Source of the DNA: Shimia_B sp038527375
GTDB lineage: Bacteria; Pseudomonadota; Alphaproteobacteria; Rhodobacterales; Rhodobacteraceae
Length of the DNA stretch: 64,000 nucleotides
NCBI GenBank assembly: GCA_038527375.1
Contig: JBCBFU010000002.1
Span: 62,001 to 126,000, forward strand
Direction: 5' to 3'
Below, piece by piece: positions 17,438 to 28,182 of the stretch. Both the position numbers and the translations under genes were made by a program. The notes under the pieces were generated by a model that saw only the letters and a program-made list of their open reading frames with translations, was not told the DNA's origin and did not search any database. The stretch's first letter is position 1, and every line of letters starts with the position of its first letter.

Positions 17438-18217
17438 TTAGACGACGCCGGCATCCTCGAGCTTGGGCAAATGGGTCCGGCTGACCGGGACCCGCTGGTT
17501 GTCGTTGGACAAAACGTAGGTCTTGGGCCCGTCGCGCAGGACCCGCTCGATCGCGTTGCGGGCGATCCAGTGCGACCGATGGGTGAAAAAGCCTTCGGTC
17601 CCCTCCATCTCGGACACCGCGTCGCCCAGACGCATCCTGATCTCATGCTCGCGGGTGGCGGTGACAACGTTCACAAAGTGATCGCGTGCCGACAACCGCA
17701 GGATCGGGCCCGGGTCACCGTCCAGCCGCGCCAGAAGACGGGGACCGTCATCGGCCTGCGCCGTCGAGCGGCTGTCAAATTCGGCTTCCACCTCGCTGCG
17801 GGCGCTGATGTGAAGGATTTCGCGGATCGCAGAGATCATCAGGGCAATGACAAAACTGATGCCCGCGATCCAAGCAAAGGTCCCGGCCTCTTCGACGCCG
17901 ACATAGGCGCGAAGACCCAGATAGAGCGGAGGGGAAAAGATCGCCGTAAATACAAGACAGCTGATGATTTTCTGCGGCACAATCGCAATATGGCTGAGCC
18001 GCGCACAGGCCAAGGCGATCGTGAAAGTGGAGGCGACGAAAGACCAAACGATGACAATGGCCCAGAACAGGATGCGTTCGCCTTCGGGCATGGTCATCCA
18101 CGTCCCAAAGGGGCCTGTATAGGCTGCAACCAGCGCCCCGATTGCGCACAGAGCAAGGTTTTTGACGTCGGTTAAATGACGGAACCAGGCCGTCAAAACC
18201 TCCCGGGGCAGCTGCAT
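17438..18217 (-). CDS. Membrane-anchored LytTR transcriptional regulator
   Basis: A 259-residue protein with four membrane segments (residues ~20-36, ~48-72, ~83-103, ~113-134), a linker, and a C-terminal LytTR DNA-binding domain (~165-259) with the HFVNVVTATREHEIRMRL and FFTHRSHWIARNAIERV stretches. It has no receiver domain, so the membrane part is presumably the sensor. The target is unknown; LytTR proteins bind direct repeats, and the 90 bases upstream contain TTACGTAA (18228-18235). It sits beside, but is not clearly part of, the Tad locus. Confidence 0.88.
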   Translation of the reverse strand: MQLPREVLTAWFRHLTDVKNLALCAIGALVAAYTGPFGTWMTMPEGERILFWAIVIVWSFVASTFTIALACARLSHIAIVPQKIISCLVFTAIFSPPLYLGLRAYVGVEEAGTFAWIAGISFVIALMISAIREILHISARSEVEAEFDSRSTAQADDGPRLLARLDGDPGPILRLSARDHFVNVVTATREHEIRMRLGDAVSEMEGTEGFFTHRSHWIARNAIERVLRDGPKTYVLSNDNQRVPVSRTHLPKLEDAGVV

Positions 18218-18227
18218 AAAGTGATCC

Positions 18228-18235
18228 TTACGTAA
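18228..18235. promoter_or_regulatory. Palindrome TTACGTAA upstream of the LytTR gene
   Basis: A perfect eight-base palindrome lies ten bases upstream of the LytTR start. A related half, CGTTAC, appears about 65 bases further up near 18299. It could be an autoregulatory site, but this rests only on position and symmetry. Confidence 0.25.
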
Positions 18236-18306
18236 CTCTAGGAATGTTTAGCGTTGCCGCCCCCGCCGCACAACATTCGCAAGCGTGAATTCATGTTGAC
18301 GTTACA

Positions 18307-19626
18307 TCAATGAACGATCACCTCCTCGCGAACGAACATGTTTTCCCATGCCCGGTCGATCAGGTCAGGCGTCATCTGGTAGGGAATCTGTTCGAACTCG
18401 CAGATCGAAATCATCTGGTCGATCAGGAAAACCGGCTGATAATTGGCGTATTCGTTGTCGATGGTCGGATATTTCTGACCCAGCAGATGGATCAGCGCAT
18501 CTTCGTCCAGCGGCATGCCCTTCTTCTTGGCGACAAGCGCAAAGATCTTGAGGAAGTTCTCCTGGTTCGGCCCGTCGATCTTGATCTTGTAAAAGATCCG
18601 CCGCAGGGCCGCTTTGTCGAAGATTTCGTTGGGATGGAAGTTGGTCGAAAAGATCACGAGCGTGTCGAAGGGCACCTCGAATTTCTCACCCGATTGCAGG
18701 GCAAGGATGTCCTTGTTTTCTTCCAGCGGAACGATCCAGCGGTTCACCAACGCCTGAGGCGGCTCTTCCTGACGGCCAAGGTCGTCGACGATGAAGATGC
18801 CGCCGGACGATTTCAGCTGCAGCGGCGCCTGATAGGTGCGCGCCGTGGGGTTGTAGACGAGATCGAGCATCGACAGGGACAATTCGCCGCCGGTGATCAC
18901 GGTGGGTCTGTCACAGCGGACATAGCGCGTGTCGAACCGCCCCGATGTTCGGCGCAGGGAGTTGGGGTCGTCCACGTCCTCTTCCGCCGCCGAATGCACG
19001 ATGGGGTCATAGACCGTGATAACTTGCCCCGCATATTCGATGGCGCGCGGCACATAGATCTTGTCACCCATCGCGTCGCGGATCCCGTTCGAGATCGAGG
19101 ATTTCCCGTTGCCGGGCGGGCCGTACATCAGGCACGAGCGTCCAGCGCTGACCGCCGGGCCCAGTTGATCCAGCAGATCGTCAGGCAGGATCAGATGCCC
19201 CATGGCATCCAGCAATTCCTGCCGCGTGATCTGGATGTTGCGGATGGATTGGCGTTTGACCTGTTCGCGGTAGACATCCAGTGGAACCGGCATCGCCCCG
19301 TAATACTCGGATTGCGCGAGCGCATCCATGGTCCGCGCCTTGCCCGCATCCGTCAGCTGATACCCCATCTCGCCGCCGTTATTGGCGTTGAGTGTGCCCG
19401 TCGCCTCAAGCAGCTTTTGTGACCGTGCCAGATCGACCAGTTCCTGCGTCACCGGGATCGGCAGGCAGATCGCGCGGGAGATGTCGCTGACGGTATCGAG
19501 GTTCTTGCGGAACATCGTCTTCAACAACACATCGCGCAGCATCACCATCGACAGCTGCATGTCCTCCAACCGCTTGGGCGCGGGTGGAGGGGTGACCGAA
19601 GACCGGCTGGGGGCCTGCATATTCAT
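18307..19626 (-). CDS. AAA-type ATPase beside the Tad pilus locus
   Basis: A 439-residue cytoplasmic ATPase. An N-terminal winged-helix-like region (residues ~20-110) precedes the AAA core with Walker A GPPGNGKS at 169-176 and Walker B FIVDDLGRQEE near 275-285. A sensor-like NFHPNEIFDKAALRRIFYK stretch (part quoted) follows. No signal or membrane segment. I know similar ATPases only as uncharacterised proteins, so no substrate is assigned. It is divergent from the following membrane protein gene and shares the strand of the Tad genes but is separated from them. Confidence 0.8.
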   Translation of the reverse strand: MNMQAPSRSSVTPPPAPKRLEDMQLSMVMLRDVLLKTMFRKNLDTVSDISRAICLPIPVTQELVDLARSQKLLEATGTLNANNGGEMGYQLTDAGKARTMDALAQSEYYGAMPVPLDVYREQVKRQSIRNIQITRQELLDAMGHLILPDDLLDQLGPAVSAGRSCLMYGPPGNGKSSISNGIRDAMGDKIYVPRAIEYAGQVITVYDPIVHSAAEEDVDDPNSLRRTSGRFDTRYVRCDRPTVITGGELSLSMLDLVYNPTARTYQAPLQLKSSGGIFIVDDLGRQEEPPQALVNRWIVPLEENKDILALQSGEKFEVPFDTLVIFSTNFHPNEIFDKAALRRIFYKIKIDGPNQENFLKIFALVAKKKGMPLDEDALIHLLGQKYPTIDNEYANYQPVFLIDQMISICEFEQIPYQMTPDLIDRAWENMFVREEVIVH

Positions 19627-19752
19627 GATGTGCCTCTTTGGACGTCTCGCATTCTCAGTGTTTCAAATACCGGTCGAAATGGGCATTTGTGCGGCGGCGT
19701 TGTTGCGATAATCTGGACAAAACACCGAAAATTCGGGCGGTCAGGACACAAA

Positions 19753-21327
19753 ATGCAGGCAGTGAAACTCTCGACGGTATGCGCGGGCCTCGCGGCGCTT
19801 TTTGCGGCCTACGCGGTCCTGCTGGTCTTGCCCGGCGGGCTGTTCCTGACCACGCATGATGGCGACACGCTCCACATGATCGCCATCGTGGAACGCATGG
19901 CGCAAGGGCAGGTGCCGCATCGCGATTTCATGACCCCTATCGGTGCGTTGGCCTTCTTTCCCATCGCTGTCCTTGTCCGATTGGGATTGGACGCGGGGAT
20001 GGCCTTTGCCGTGGCTCAGGCCGTCGTTGGCGGGGTCATGACGGCGCTGGCGGTTTACGTCGCGCGCGGGCGGATGCCTGCATGGGCGGTGGGCGTCTTT
20101 GGCGCGTTGGTTCTGATTTTGTGTGTGGCGCTGGTCCATGGCGGTGCGGACATCGCGGTGAGCGTGTCCATGCACTACAACCGCTGGGCGTGGGCGCTTG
20201 TCTTCGTGGCATTGGTCGCGGCTGCGCTTCCGGGGGAAGGTCGTGCTGACGGAGTAGTCGTGGGCCTGTGCATGGCGGCGCTGGTGATGACAAAGGTCAC
20301 CTTCTTTGTGGCCGCAGCACCGGTGGTGATACTGGCCGCCCTCCTGACCGGGCAGACGCGCATGATGATGCTCGCGATTGGCACCGGTTTGGTCGTCGCG
20401 GTGGCGCTCACGGTGATCCTTGGGCCGGACTATTGGACGGCTTATGCCGGGGACCTCTTGACCGTCGCAGGCTCGCAAATCCGACCGCAACCGGGGTTGG
20501 GGTTGTCGCAACTGATCCTGTCGCCGGCCTATATCGCCGGGACCCTGCTCGCCGTGGTGGGGGGCTTTGTCTTGCGCGCGGCCGGACAGCAGTCTGCTGC
20601 CCTGATCCTGTGGGGTGTCGCGGCCAGCGGGATCTACATCACCTATCAGAATTTCGGAAACGATCCCAAATGGTTGGCGTTAATGGCGTTGTTGCTGGCG
20701 CTCTTTGCCCTGCCGCTTGCCGGGCGGACCCGGGGCGCGGCATTGGCCATCGCATTTGGGTCCGCGATCCTCGCCTTGCCGAGCTTTCTCAACATGGCGG
20801 TCAGCCCCCTGCGGCACGCGGCAATCCCGCAGGCGGACTACACGCCGCTTTTGGCCGGGACGGATTGGCATCAGGACGTGCAGTTCAGCCGCCTGAAGTC
20901 GAACCGTGTGCGTGGCGACGTGGCGCTGGTCGATGGTGTCCGCGGCTTCGACGCGCCTGCAACGATGCCCGGCCCCGGCACCTTCCGGGGGGAGCCATTG
21001 CGCGATTGCCGGTCAGGTCCCAAGTCCGCCTATTTCGCGTCAATCACCGCCGATCTGAAGGATCGCGGGTTGGGGCAGGGGCAGTCGATCTTCGCTCTGG
21101 ATATCTTTTCGCCCTACTGGCTCTACGGTGCGCACCCGCCGCTTAGGGGCGGGGCACCGTGGTACTATGACGGGCTGTCGGGATACGCGGATGCGGACCT
21201 CGTTCTGGTCCCCACATGCCCAACGGTGGTCACGATGCGTCGCATTCTCGCGCAGGACCTGGACGACGCGGCGCTCACGGAAATCGTGCGGACGCCGCTC
21301 TATACGCTTTACGAAAAGGCGGGCTAG
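19753..21327 (+). CDS. Polytopic membrane protein, possible GT-C glycosyltransferase
   Basis: A 524-residue protein with about ten hydrophobic segments across the first ~375 residues and a soluble C-terminal domain containing two or three cysteines. The first extracytoplasmic loop has acidic residues in the TTHDGDTLHMIAIVERM segment, the place where GT-C enzymes carry catalytic DxD or DE motifs. This makes a lipid-linked glycosyltransferase possible but unproven. The ATG at 19753 gives a normal membrane start; the open frame before it is likely noncoding. It is encoded against the Tad genes, and its TAG overlaps the TAG of the convergent cpaA within CTAG. Confidence 0.65.
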   Translation: MQAVKLSTVCAGLAALFAAYAVLLVLPGGLFLTTHDGDTLHMIAIVERMAQGQVPHRDFMTPIGALAFFPIAVLVRLGLDAGMAFAVAQAVVGGVMTALAVYVARGRMPAWAVGVFGALVLILCVALVHGGADIAVSVSMHYNRWAWALVFVALVAAALPGEGRADGVVVGLCMAALVMTKVTFFVAAAPVVILAALLTGQTRMMMLAIGTGLVVAVALTVILGPDYWTAYAGDLLTVAGSQIRPQPGLGLSQLILSPAYIAGTLLAVVGGFVLRAAGQQSAALILWGVAASGIYITYQNFGNDPKWLALMALLLALFALPLAGRTRGAALAIAFGSAILALPSFLNMAVSPLRHAAIPQADYTPLLAGTDWHQDVQFSRLKSNRVRGDVALVDGVRGFDAPATMPGPGTFRGEPLRDCRSGPKSAYFASITADLKDRGLGQGQSIFALDIFSPYWLYGAHPPLRGGAPWYYDGLSGYADADLVLVPTCPTVVTMRRILAQDLDDAALTEIVRTPLYTLYEKAG

Positions 21328-21851
21328 AACGCCGCCAGCGCGAGATAGAGCGACACAACCCCACCCAGCGCAAACCCCAAGGGGAAGCGCTTTCCGGCAC
21401 GCCATGAGCTCCACAGTGGTGCCATCCGATCCGCGCCGATGACGCGGAACAGGCGGTGCGTGACAAAAGCCGCCACGCCGCACGCGCAAAAGATCATCGA
21501 CACCAGCAATAGGTCCTCGCGCAGGAAATAGGGGCTGGCTGCGGCGATGAATTTGGCGTCGCCACCGCCCATCGCGCCACCGGCGTAAAGCACAAGCATG
21601 ATGGCCAGCACCACGCAGGCCTGGATGAGTTGCCCGACATAGACGCCCATCGGCATCACAAACGGGCCAAGCACCAAGAAGATCGCGAATGTGAGCAAGA
21701 CAAGACCATTAATGATCTTGAGCCGGGCCATATCGTACCACGACATATAGAGCCAAATGGGCACGAGCAGGACCAAAAACACCAAGGCCGCGCGGTCAGG
21801 GTAACCCGGGCTCACGCGCGCGAGCACATCCCAAGGGGCAAGAAGGTCCAT
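21324..21851 (-). CDS. cpaA: Prepilin peptidase CpaA/TadV
   Basis: A 175-residue inner-membrane aspartic protease with five or six membrane segments. The two catalytic aspartates are D40 (in SWYDMARLKI) and D98 (in the GGGDAK motif, 95-100). It cleaves the leader of Flp pilins at the cytoplasmic face. It lacks the N-methyltransferase domain of PilD, as expected for TadV/CpaA. It is the last gene of the minus-strand Tad cluster, and its start overlaps the stop of the upstream TPR gene by one base. Confidence 0.92.
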   Translation of the reverse strand: MDLLAPWDVLARVSPGYPDRAALVFLVLLVPIWLYMSWYDMARLKIINGLVLLTFAIFLVLGPFVMPMGVYVGQLIQACVVLAIMLVLYAGGAMGGGDAKFIAAASPYFLREDLLLVSMIFCACGVAAFVTHRLFRVIGADRMAPLWSSWRAGKRFPLGFALGGVVSLYLALAAF

Positions 21852-22702
21852 CAGTTTGCGACGTTGGCTTCGAGCGCGCGGAGCGACCGGACGGCGGCCT
21901 CAAAGTGCTGGGGATGCGTGTCAATCGCTTCGCGCAGCAGGCCCTTGCCGGTGCTCACGTCCCCTTGCTTGATCGCACTCAGACCCAGCGTATGCAGCAG
22001 TTGGGCCCGTTCGATCTGGCTCATCTGGACGACGGGCAGGTCATATTTGCGCTGTGCGCCGCGCGACAGCACAAGGTTGTTCTTTGCCGTGAACAGGGAC
22101 GGATCTTGGGCCACGGCGTCGACAAACAGGCGTTCGGCATCCACGAAATCGCCGCGCGTCAGCTTGGAATAGCCCCAGTTGTTCAACACGCTGGCGGGTT
22201 TTGTCGTCAGACCCGCCGCCGTTTCATAAAAGCTGTCGGCGCGGTCCCACTCTTGATTGGAGTCGGCCACCATCGCCTCGAGCCGGTAGCGTTTGAACGT
22301 CTCGTGCGTCGGCGGCACGCCGTCCAGCACAACCTCGGCCTCTTTCCACGACCCTGTGCGGATATGGGCATCGGCCAGATCAACGCGGTCCTCGTTGGTC
22401 GCATCGGGGTGTTTGGCAACCAATTGCCACGCGGGTACGGCCTCGGTCGGGCGTTTTGCGCGGATTAGCGAACTGGCAAGACCACGTTGGAAATCAATGC
22501 GTTCGGGATCACTGGCAAGCGAGCGGCGGAAGTAGTCCACGGCCTCATTGGGGTCCGCGACCGTCAACATCACTTCGTTGAGGTTGTTCTCGTCGATCGC
22601 GTTCACGCCTTGCAGCGCGCGCTCGACCTCGTTGCCCTGTTGCAACTGACATCCTCCCAGCACAATGGCCAGGGGTAGGATCACCAAAGACAGCGTGCGC
22701 AT
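21851..22702 (-). CDS. TPR-repeat lipoprotein of the Tad locus
   Basis: A 283-residue outer-membrane-type lipoprotein. The signal peptide (MRTLSLVILPLAIVLGGC) ends in a lipobox with the cysteine at residue 18, then several TPR-like helical repeats follow to the C-terminus. Tad loci carry TadD-like TPR lipoproteins that assist secretin assembly or pilus stability; this is the larger of two here. The frame continues upstream to 22777, but only the ATGs at 22702 or 22714 give a lipoprotein signal. Confidence 0.82.
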   Translation of the reverse strand: MRTLSLVILPLAIVLGGCQLQQGNEVERALQGVNAIDENNLNEVMLTVADPNEAVDYFRRSLASDPERIDFQRGLASSLIRAKRPTEAVPAWQLVAKHPDATNEDRVDLADAHIRTGSWKEAEVVLDGVPPTHETFKRYRLEAMVADSNQEWDRADSFYETAAGLTTKPASVLNNWGYSKLTRGDFVDAERLFVDAVAQDPSLFTAKNNLVLSRGAQRKYDLPVVQMSQIERAQLLHTLGLSAIKQGDVSTGKGLLREAIDTHPQHFEAAVRSLRALEANVAN

Positions 22703-22805
22703 GCCTGTCCTCATCTGCTCTGTGTTCCCGGGTTTTCCCGGTGAACTTGCCTCTGCTCCGTCAGGTGGTTTGCCCACCTTTGCGGTGACGCGGACTGCGG
22801 TCAGA

Positions 22806-23354
22806 TCAGGGATATTCGGCTATCACGTAGTCGGAACTGCCCCGTCGGACCAATTGAACGGCCTCGTCTTGGGCGGGAGTGTAGCCCGGATTATCCAGTT
22901 TTGCGAGAGATTTGCGCAGGTTGTCCCGAATCTGTGGTGATTTTTCGGGATCGAGTGCAAAGGCCCTGCGAAAGACCTGACTGGCCTCGAGCGTTTTGCC
23001 CCGTTCCATCAACACGACACCGAGGTTGTTGAGCACGACGGGATTGTCTTCGTCCTTGGCCTGCGCGTCGCGCAACAGGCGTTCGGCTTGATTGAGGCGC
23101 CCCAACCCCAGATTGGCCGTACCCAGCGCCACCAGCACGTCCGGGGTCAGCCCCTCTTGCCCCGCCGCACGGGTGAAGGCGCGCAACGCAAGCTCGTATT
23201 CCGAGGCCAGCATCAGGCGGTGCCCGACCTCCATGTCCGGGACTGCCTCGCCACTGGCGATGCCGTAGGGCGCATAGGGGCTGTCGTCAGGCGCGCGAAG
23301 GCCGCCCGGGCTACAGGCGGCCAATGTCAGGACAAGAAGGATCGCGTATCTCAT
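22806..23354 (-). CDS. tadD: TadD-like TPR lipoprotein
   Basis: A 182-residue lipoprotein. A short signal peptide ends LTLAAC with the cysteine at residue ~14, followed by three to four TPR repeats (~40-150) containing NPVVLNNLGVVLMERGK-like consensus. TadD is required for Flp pilus assembly in other bacteria. The ATG at 23354 overlaps the tadC stop (ATGA), which decides against the TTG one codon upstream. About 100 bases separate it from the next TPR gene. Confidence 0.85.
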   Translation of the reverse strand: MRYAILLVLTLAACSPGGLRAPDDSPYAPYGIASGEAVPDMEVGHRLMLASEYELALRAFTRAAGQEGLTPDVLVALGTANLGLGRLNQAERLLRDAQAKDEDNPVVLNNLGVVLMERGKTLEASQVFRRAFALDPEKSPQIRDNLRKSLAKLDNPGYTPAQDEAVQLVRRGSSDYVIAEYP

Positions 23355-24340
23355 CAATACTCCTGCACGGATGCGCCACCTCCGGCCAAGGTCAGGTAGA
23401 TTTCGTAGACCGATGGCCCGATCATGATGATCAAGAGGGGCGGCACGGTCAGCATCATGGTGGCCAGCGTCATCTTGGTGGGCAGTGTATTCGCCTTTTC
23501 CTCGGCGCGCATCACCCGTTTGTCCCGCATCTCGCCCGCGTAGACACGCAAGGCTTCGGCGATGGACGTACCAAATTGCTGCGACTGGATCAGAACGGTC
23601 ACAAAGCTCGCCACATCCGGCACGCCCGCGCGTTCGGACATGTCGCGCAACACGGCGGTCTTGTCTTTACCGGCCTTCATCTCGTGCGCGACGATGGCAA
23701 ATTCCTCGGCCAGTGCCGGAAAGGACGCCTCTAGTTCGCCTGACACGCGGATGATGGATTGATCGAGCGATTGGCCCGCCTCGACGCAGACCAGCATCAT
23801 GTCGAGGCTGTCGGGAAACCCGTTCGTAATTTCTTCCTGACGTTTCTGGATGCGTTTCGTGACCCAGTATTTGGGGATCATGTAGCCCGCGATCCCGGGT
23901 CCCAGACCTGTGATCAGCATGGCTTGGATCGACGGCTGTTCTTCGCCGTTGGACTGGATCAGCACAAGGATCGCACCAAGCGCCAGCAACCCGAGACCCA
24001 GCGCGAACTGGAAGAAATAGTAGGTTCGGACCGAATTCTTGCCGCGATACCCCGCCTGGATCAGGCGCAGCTTGACCGCCGAAAACTCCTCGGCGTCCTG
24101 CGGCTCTAGGAATTTCGAATATTTCTCAAGCTTGTCGGACCCGCCGTCATAGCGCAGCCGGTCCTTTTTGGACCCGGTCATGACATTGGCCTGACCGGAC
24201 TGGGCCAGCTTGGCATAGGGATCTTCGGGCGCGCGCAGCATCAGGATCGCAGCGCCCAGAACCAAGGCAATGCCCGCCGCGCCGAGGACGATCACCGGTC
24301 CAAGGGGACCGAGGCCAATCATATCGATGAGTGCGTCCAT
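23354..24340 (-). CDS. tadC: Tad pilus inner-membrane platform protein TadC
   Basis: A 328-residue type II secretion F-domain protein. N-terminal membrane helix (~12-35), two helices near 105-150, the cytoplasmic GspF domain (~165-290) with the GQSLDQSIIRVSGELEASFP stretch, and a C-terminal helix (~295-320). It forms the assembly platform with TadB above the TadA ATPase. It lies nine bases after tadB on the minus strand. Confidence 0.93.
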   Translation of the reverse strand: MDALIDMIGLGPLGPVIVLGAAGIALVLGAAILMLRAPEDPYAKLAQSGQANVMTGSKKDRLRYDGGSDKLEKYSKFLEPQDAEEFSAVKLRLIQAGYRGKNSVRTYYFFQFALGLGLLALGAILVLIQSNGEEQPSIQAMLITGLGPGIAGYMIPKYWVTKRIQKRQEEITNGFPDSLDMMLVCVEAGQSLDQSIIRVSGELEASFPALAEEFAIVAHEMKAGKDKTAVLRDMSERAGVPDVASFVTVLIQSQQFGTSIAEALRVYAGEMRDKRVMRAEEKANTLPTKMTLATMMLTVPPLLIIMIGPSVYEIYLTLAGGGASVQEY

Positions 24341-24349
24341 GATGACCCC

Positions 24350-25318
24350 CTAGACCTTGATATTCACGAGCGATTTCATGACGAACAGGTTGGTGATCAG
24401 GAACCCCGCCACGACCAGACAGGCCGGGATGAAGACCGGAGTATCCATCACCTTGTCGTAGTAGTTGGGCTGGATCACGTTGATCATGATCAGCGCGCCA
24501 AAGGGAAAACCCGACAGGAACATGCCCGACCACTTCGCTTCGGCGGTGATGGCTTTGACCCGGCGGAACAGTTTGAACCGCGCGCGGATCACGCCGGCCA
24601 GACCGGCAAGGATCTCGGCCAGGTTACCACCGGATGTCTGCTGAATCGTCACGGCCACAGCGAGAAAGCGCAAATCCTGCATGTCCAACCGTTCGGCCAT
24701 GTGCTTGAGCGCTTCGCCCACATCGCGCCCGTAGGCGCTTTCATCCGCGATCACACCAAATTCGGACGCCAGCGGATCGGGAACCTCTTTGGCTACGATC
24801 TGCAATGCACTGGCAAACGGGTGGCCAACGCGAAGGCTGCGCACCATCAGTTCGACCGCGTCAGGCAGTTGTTCTTCGATCAGGCCCATGCGTTTCTTGG
24901 CCTTGCCGTTGACCCACATGTAGACGCCGCCCACACCCATAACGAGCGACAGGCCAAGCCGGATTGGCAATTCGGCCCCGGTGCCGATGCTCATCCCCAC
25001 AAAGGCCACGACGGCCAGAACCGCCATCACCATCACTAGTTGGGTCGGCGAAAACGCGATCCCGCCTTTCTGGGCCTTTTCGGCCAGAAGCGAATAGAGC
25101 GGCACCTTACGGGCCGCGAGGTGCTGGTTCATCTCCTTGCGGAGCTGTTCAAGGACCTGTTCGCGCCCGGTGCCCTGCTTGAGCATGTCCAGACGGCGGT
25201 TGACCCGGCTGTTCAGGCTGATCGCCTTGCCGAACACCGTCAGATACAGCCCCTCCACCAGGACGAGAACGCCCAGGAAGATCAGACCATAGATAATGGG
25301 TTCTGCGCCAATACTCAT
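24350..25318 (-). CDS. tadB: Tad pilus inner-membrane platform protein TadB
   Basis: A 322-residue T2SF-domain protein. It has an N-terminal membrane helix (residues ~8-28), two helices in ~95-135, the GspF domain (~145-265; LPDAVELMVRSLRVGHPFAS) and a C-terminal helix. It partners TadC. It begins three bases after the tadA stop, so tadA-tadB-tadC form a tight operon. Confidence 0.94.
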   Translation of the reverse strand: MSIGAEPIIYGLIFLGVLVLVEGLYLTVFGKAISLNSRVNRRLDMLKQGTGREQVLEQLRKEMNQHLAARKVPLYSLLAEKAQKGGIAFSPTQLVMVMAVLAVVAFVGMSIGTGAELPIRLGLSLVMGVGGVYMWVNGKAKKRMGLIEEQLPDAVELMVRSLRVGHPFASALQIVAKEVPDPLASEFGVIADESAYGRDVGEALKHMAERLDMQDLRFLAVAVTIQQTSGGNLAEILAGLAGVIRARFKLFRRVKAITAEAKWSGMFLSGFPFGALIMINVIQPNYYDKVMDTPVFIPACLVVAGFLITNLFVMKSLVNIKV

Positions 25319-25321
25319 CGT

Positions 25322-26740
<1,419 letters not shown>

Positions 26741-26756
26741 CCGTCAGATCCCGTGC

Positions 26757-27995
26757 TTAAGCCGCCTGCACATCGGCAAGGTTGATGTCGTGGAGCGAGC
26801 GCGCGAGCTTTTGGATTTCCTTGCGCAGTGGGCTTTTGCCCATCGCTTCGGCCAGTGGGACACCGTGGTCTCCGGCCTGCGTGACCTGCTTGCCGCCATC
26901 GGGAAGCTGGATGTCGATCCCGATATTCAGGCTCTCGGCCATGCGCTTGATCCGGGATTTCCCGGACACGTCCATCATCTTGGGCGCACGGTTGATCGCA
27001 AAGCGGATCTTTTCAAAGGGCAGGTCTTCGGCCTGGAACCCCTTCTTCAAACGCACGGCGTTCTGTGCGCTCCGCATGTCCAACTCCAGCGTCGCGAAAT
27101 ACACATGCGCCTGCATCAGAACGACCTCGGTCCACTGGACCAGCGTCGTGGGCATGTCGATCACGACGTAGTCGAAATTCGACGCCGCCATTTTCAGGAT
27201 GCGCATGACATCCTCGCCATCAATCAGGTCCAGCGGCACCAGATCCGCCGGCGCCGTCATCACGTGAAGTCGGTCGTGGAAGGACAAAAGCGCCTGCATG
27301 AAGACATCGCTGTCCATGCTTTCGGTGTCTTGCAGCATCTCGATCACCGCATCACGGCGCGGCAGATCGAGGAAGGTCGCGACCGACCCGTATTGCAGAT
27401 CAAAGTCCAGCAGGCAGACGCGCGGCGGGTTCGCCTTGTCGATATTGGCCAGCTCCCAAGCCAGGTTCACGGCCATGGTCGTCGCACCCGTCCCCCCGGC
27501 GAAACCGTGCACGGGCAAGATGATTCCCTCGCGGTCCCCGGTTGCCGACAGCGTATTGCGCAGCTCCACCGGTGGTGCTGCCTCGGGCTCGGGCTGGCGC
27601 AGCCGTTCAATGGCTTGCGACAGCTCGTTTTCGGGAAGCGGGTAGGGGATGAACTCATCTGCACCTGCCCGCAGCAGGTTGTGCAAGGTGGCCGTCGACA
27701 GGTCTTCCGCGACGAGGATGATCTTGATACCCGCAGCCTTGGATTTCGCGATCAGGTCGGCGACGATCGCCATGCTGTCTTCGTCGGCGTCATCCATGGC
27801 AATTGCAATGAATTCAAGGGCTTCGGCCTCTGGTTGACCCAGAAACATCAGGGCTTCCTGAAACCCGAGATCTCCCCAGCTTTCGCCAAGCGCAGCTTCC
27901 ATATCATCGATCAACAGGTCGAAGTTCTGGACGTCGCGACTGACGGTACACGCCAACAACGGCGAAGGGTCGGGTTGTAACATCACGCTGCTCAT
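26757..27995 (-). CDS. cpaE: Tad pilus localisation protein TadZ/CpaE
   Basis: A 412-residue protein with an N-terminal receiver-like domain (~10-135) and a C-terminal MinD/ParA-type P-loop domain (~155-400). The P-loop GFAGGTGATT at 164-173 lacks the usual lysine of the deviant Walker A, as seen in atypical TadZ proteins. TadZ/CpaE places the Tad machine at the cell pole. It heads the tadZ-tadA-tadB-tadC run; the ribosome-binding site on the minus strand is AGAGGG. Confidence 0.93.
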   Translation of the reverse strand: MSSVMLQPDPSPLLACTVSRDVQNFDLLIDDMEAALGESWGDLGFQEALMFLGQPEAEALEFIAIAMDDADEDSMAIVADLIAKSKAAGIKIILVAEDLSTATLHNLLRAGADEFIPYPLPENELSQAIERLRQPEPEAAPPVELRNTLSATGDREGIILPVHGFAGGTGATTMAVNLAWELANIDKANPPRVCLLDFDLQYGSVATFLDLPRRDAVIEMLQDTESMDSDVFMQALLSFHDRLHVMTAPADLVPLDLIDGEDVMRILKMAASNFDYVVIDMPTTLVQWTEVVLMQAHVYFATLELDMRSAQNAVRLKKGFQAEDLPFEKIRFAINRAPKMMDVSGKSRIKRMAESLNIGIDIQLPDGGKQVTQAGDHGVPLAEAMGKSPLRKEIQKLARSLHDINLADVQAA

Positions 27996-28169
27996 CGCGA
28001 TATGCCCTCTTTACACGGTGGCTTGCCGCGGGTTCATCGCATTGCTTGCAGATTTGACCCCCGGCAAAGCCGGGCACACACCATGCGCACCCACTTTTGC
28101 TCAGGGTCTTTGGTGCCGCCTAATAGGGGCAAGAATTGGACCGAAAAACAGAATTGGTGTGGAGACTTT

Positions 28170-28182
28170 GGCGCTTTGCGCC
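28170..28182 (-). terminator. Short hairpin after the OmpA-family gene
   Basis: Five-base arms GGCGC/GCGCC around a three-base loop, immediately beyond the stop at 28183 (minus strand). No T-run follows, so this is at most a processing or attenuation hairpin in the 187-base gap before cpaE. Confidence 0.25.

Noticed and set aside
21324..21327. Shared CTAG at convergent stops (also at 33880-33883)
   Set aside because: CTAG is self-complementary, so two overlapping TAG stops form it automatically. No function is needed.
28002..28182. Possible small gene in the gap between the OmpA gene and cpaE
   Set aside because: Frames there are open only by chance; no ribosome-binding site or residue pattern supports one. 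A short hairpin is the only structure seen.
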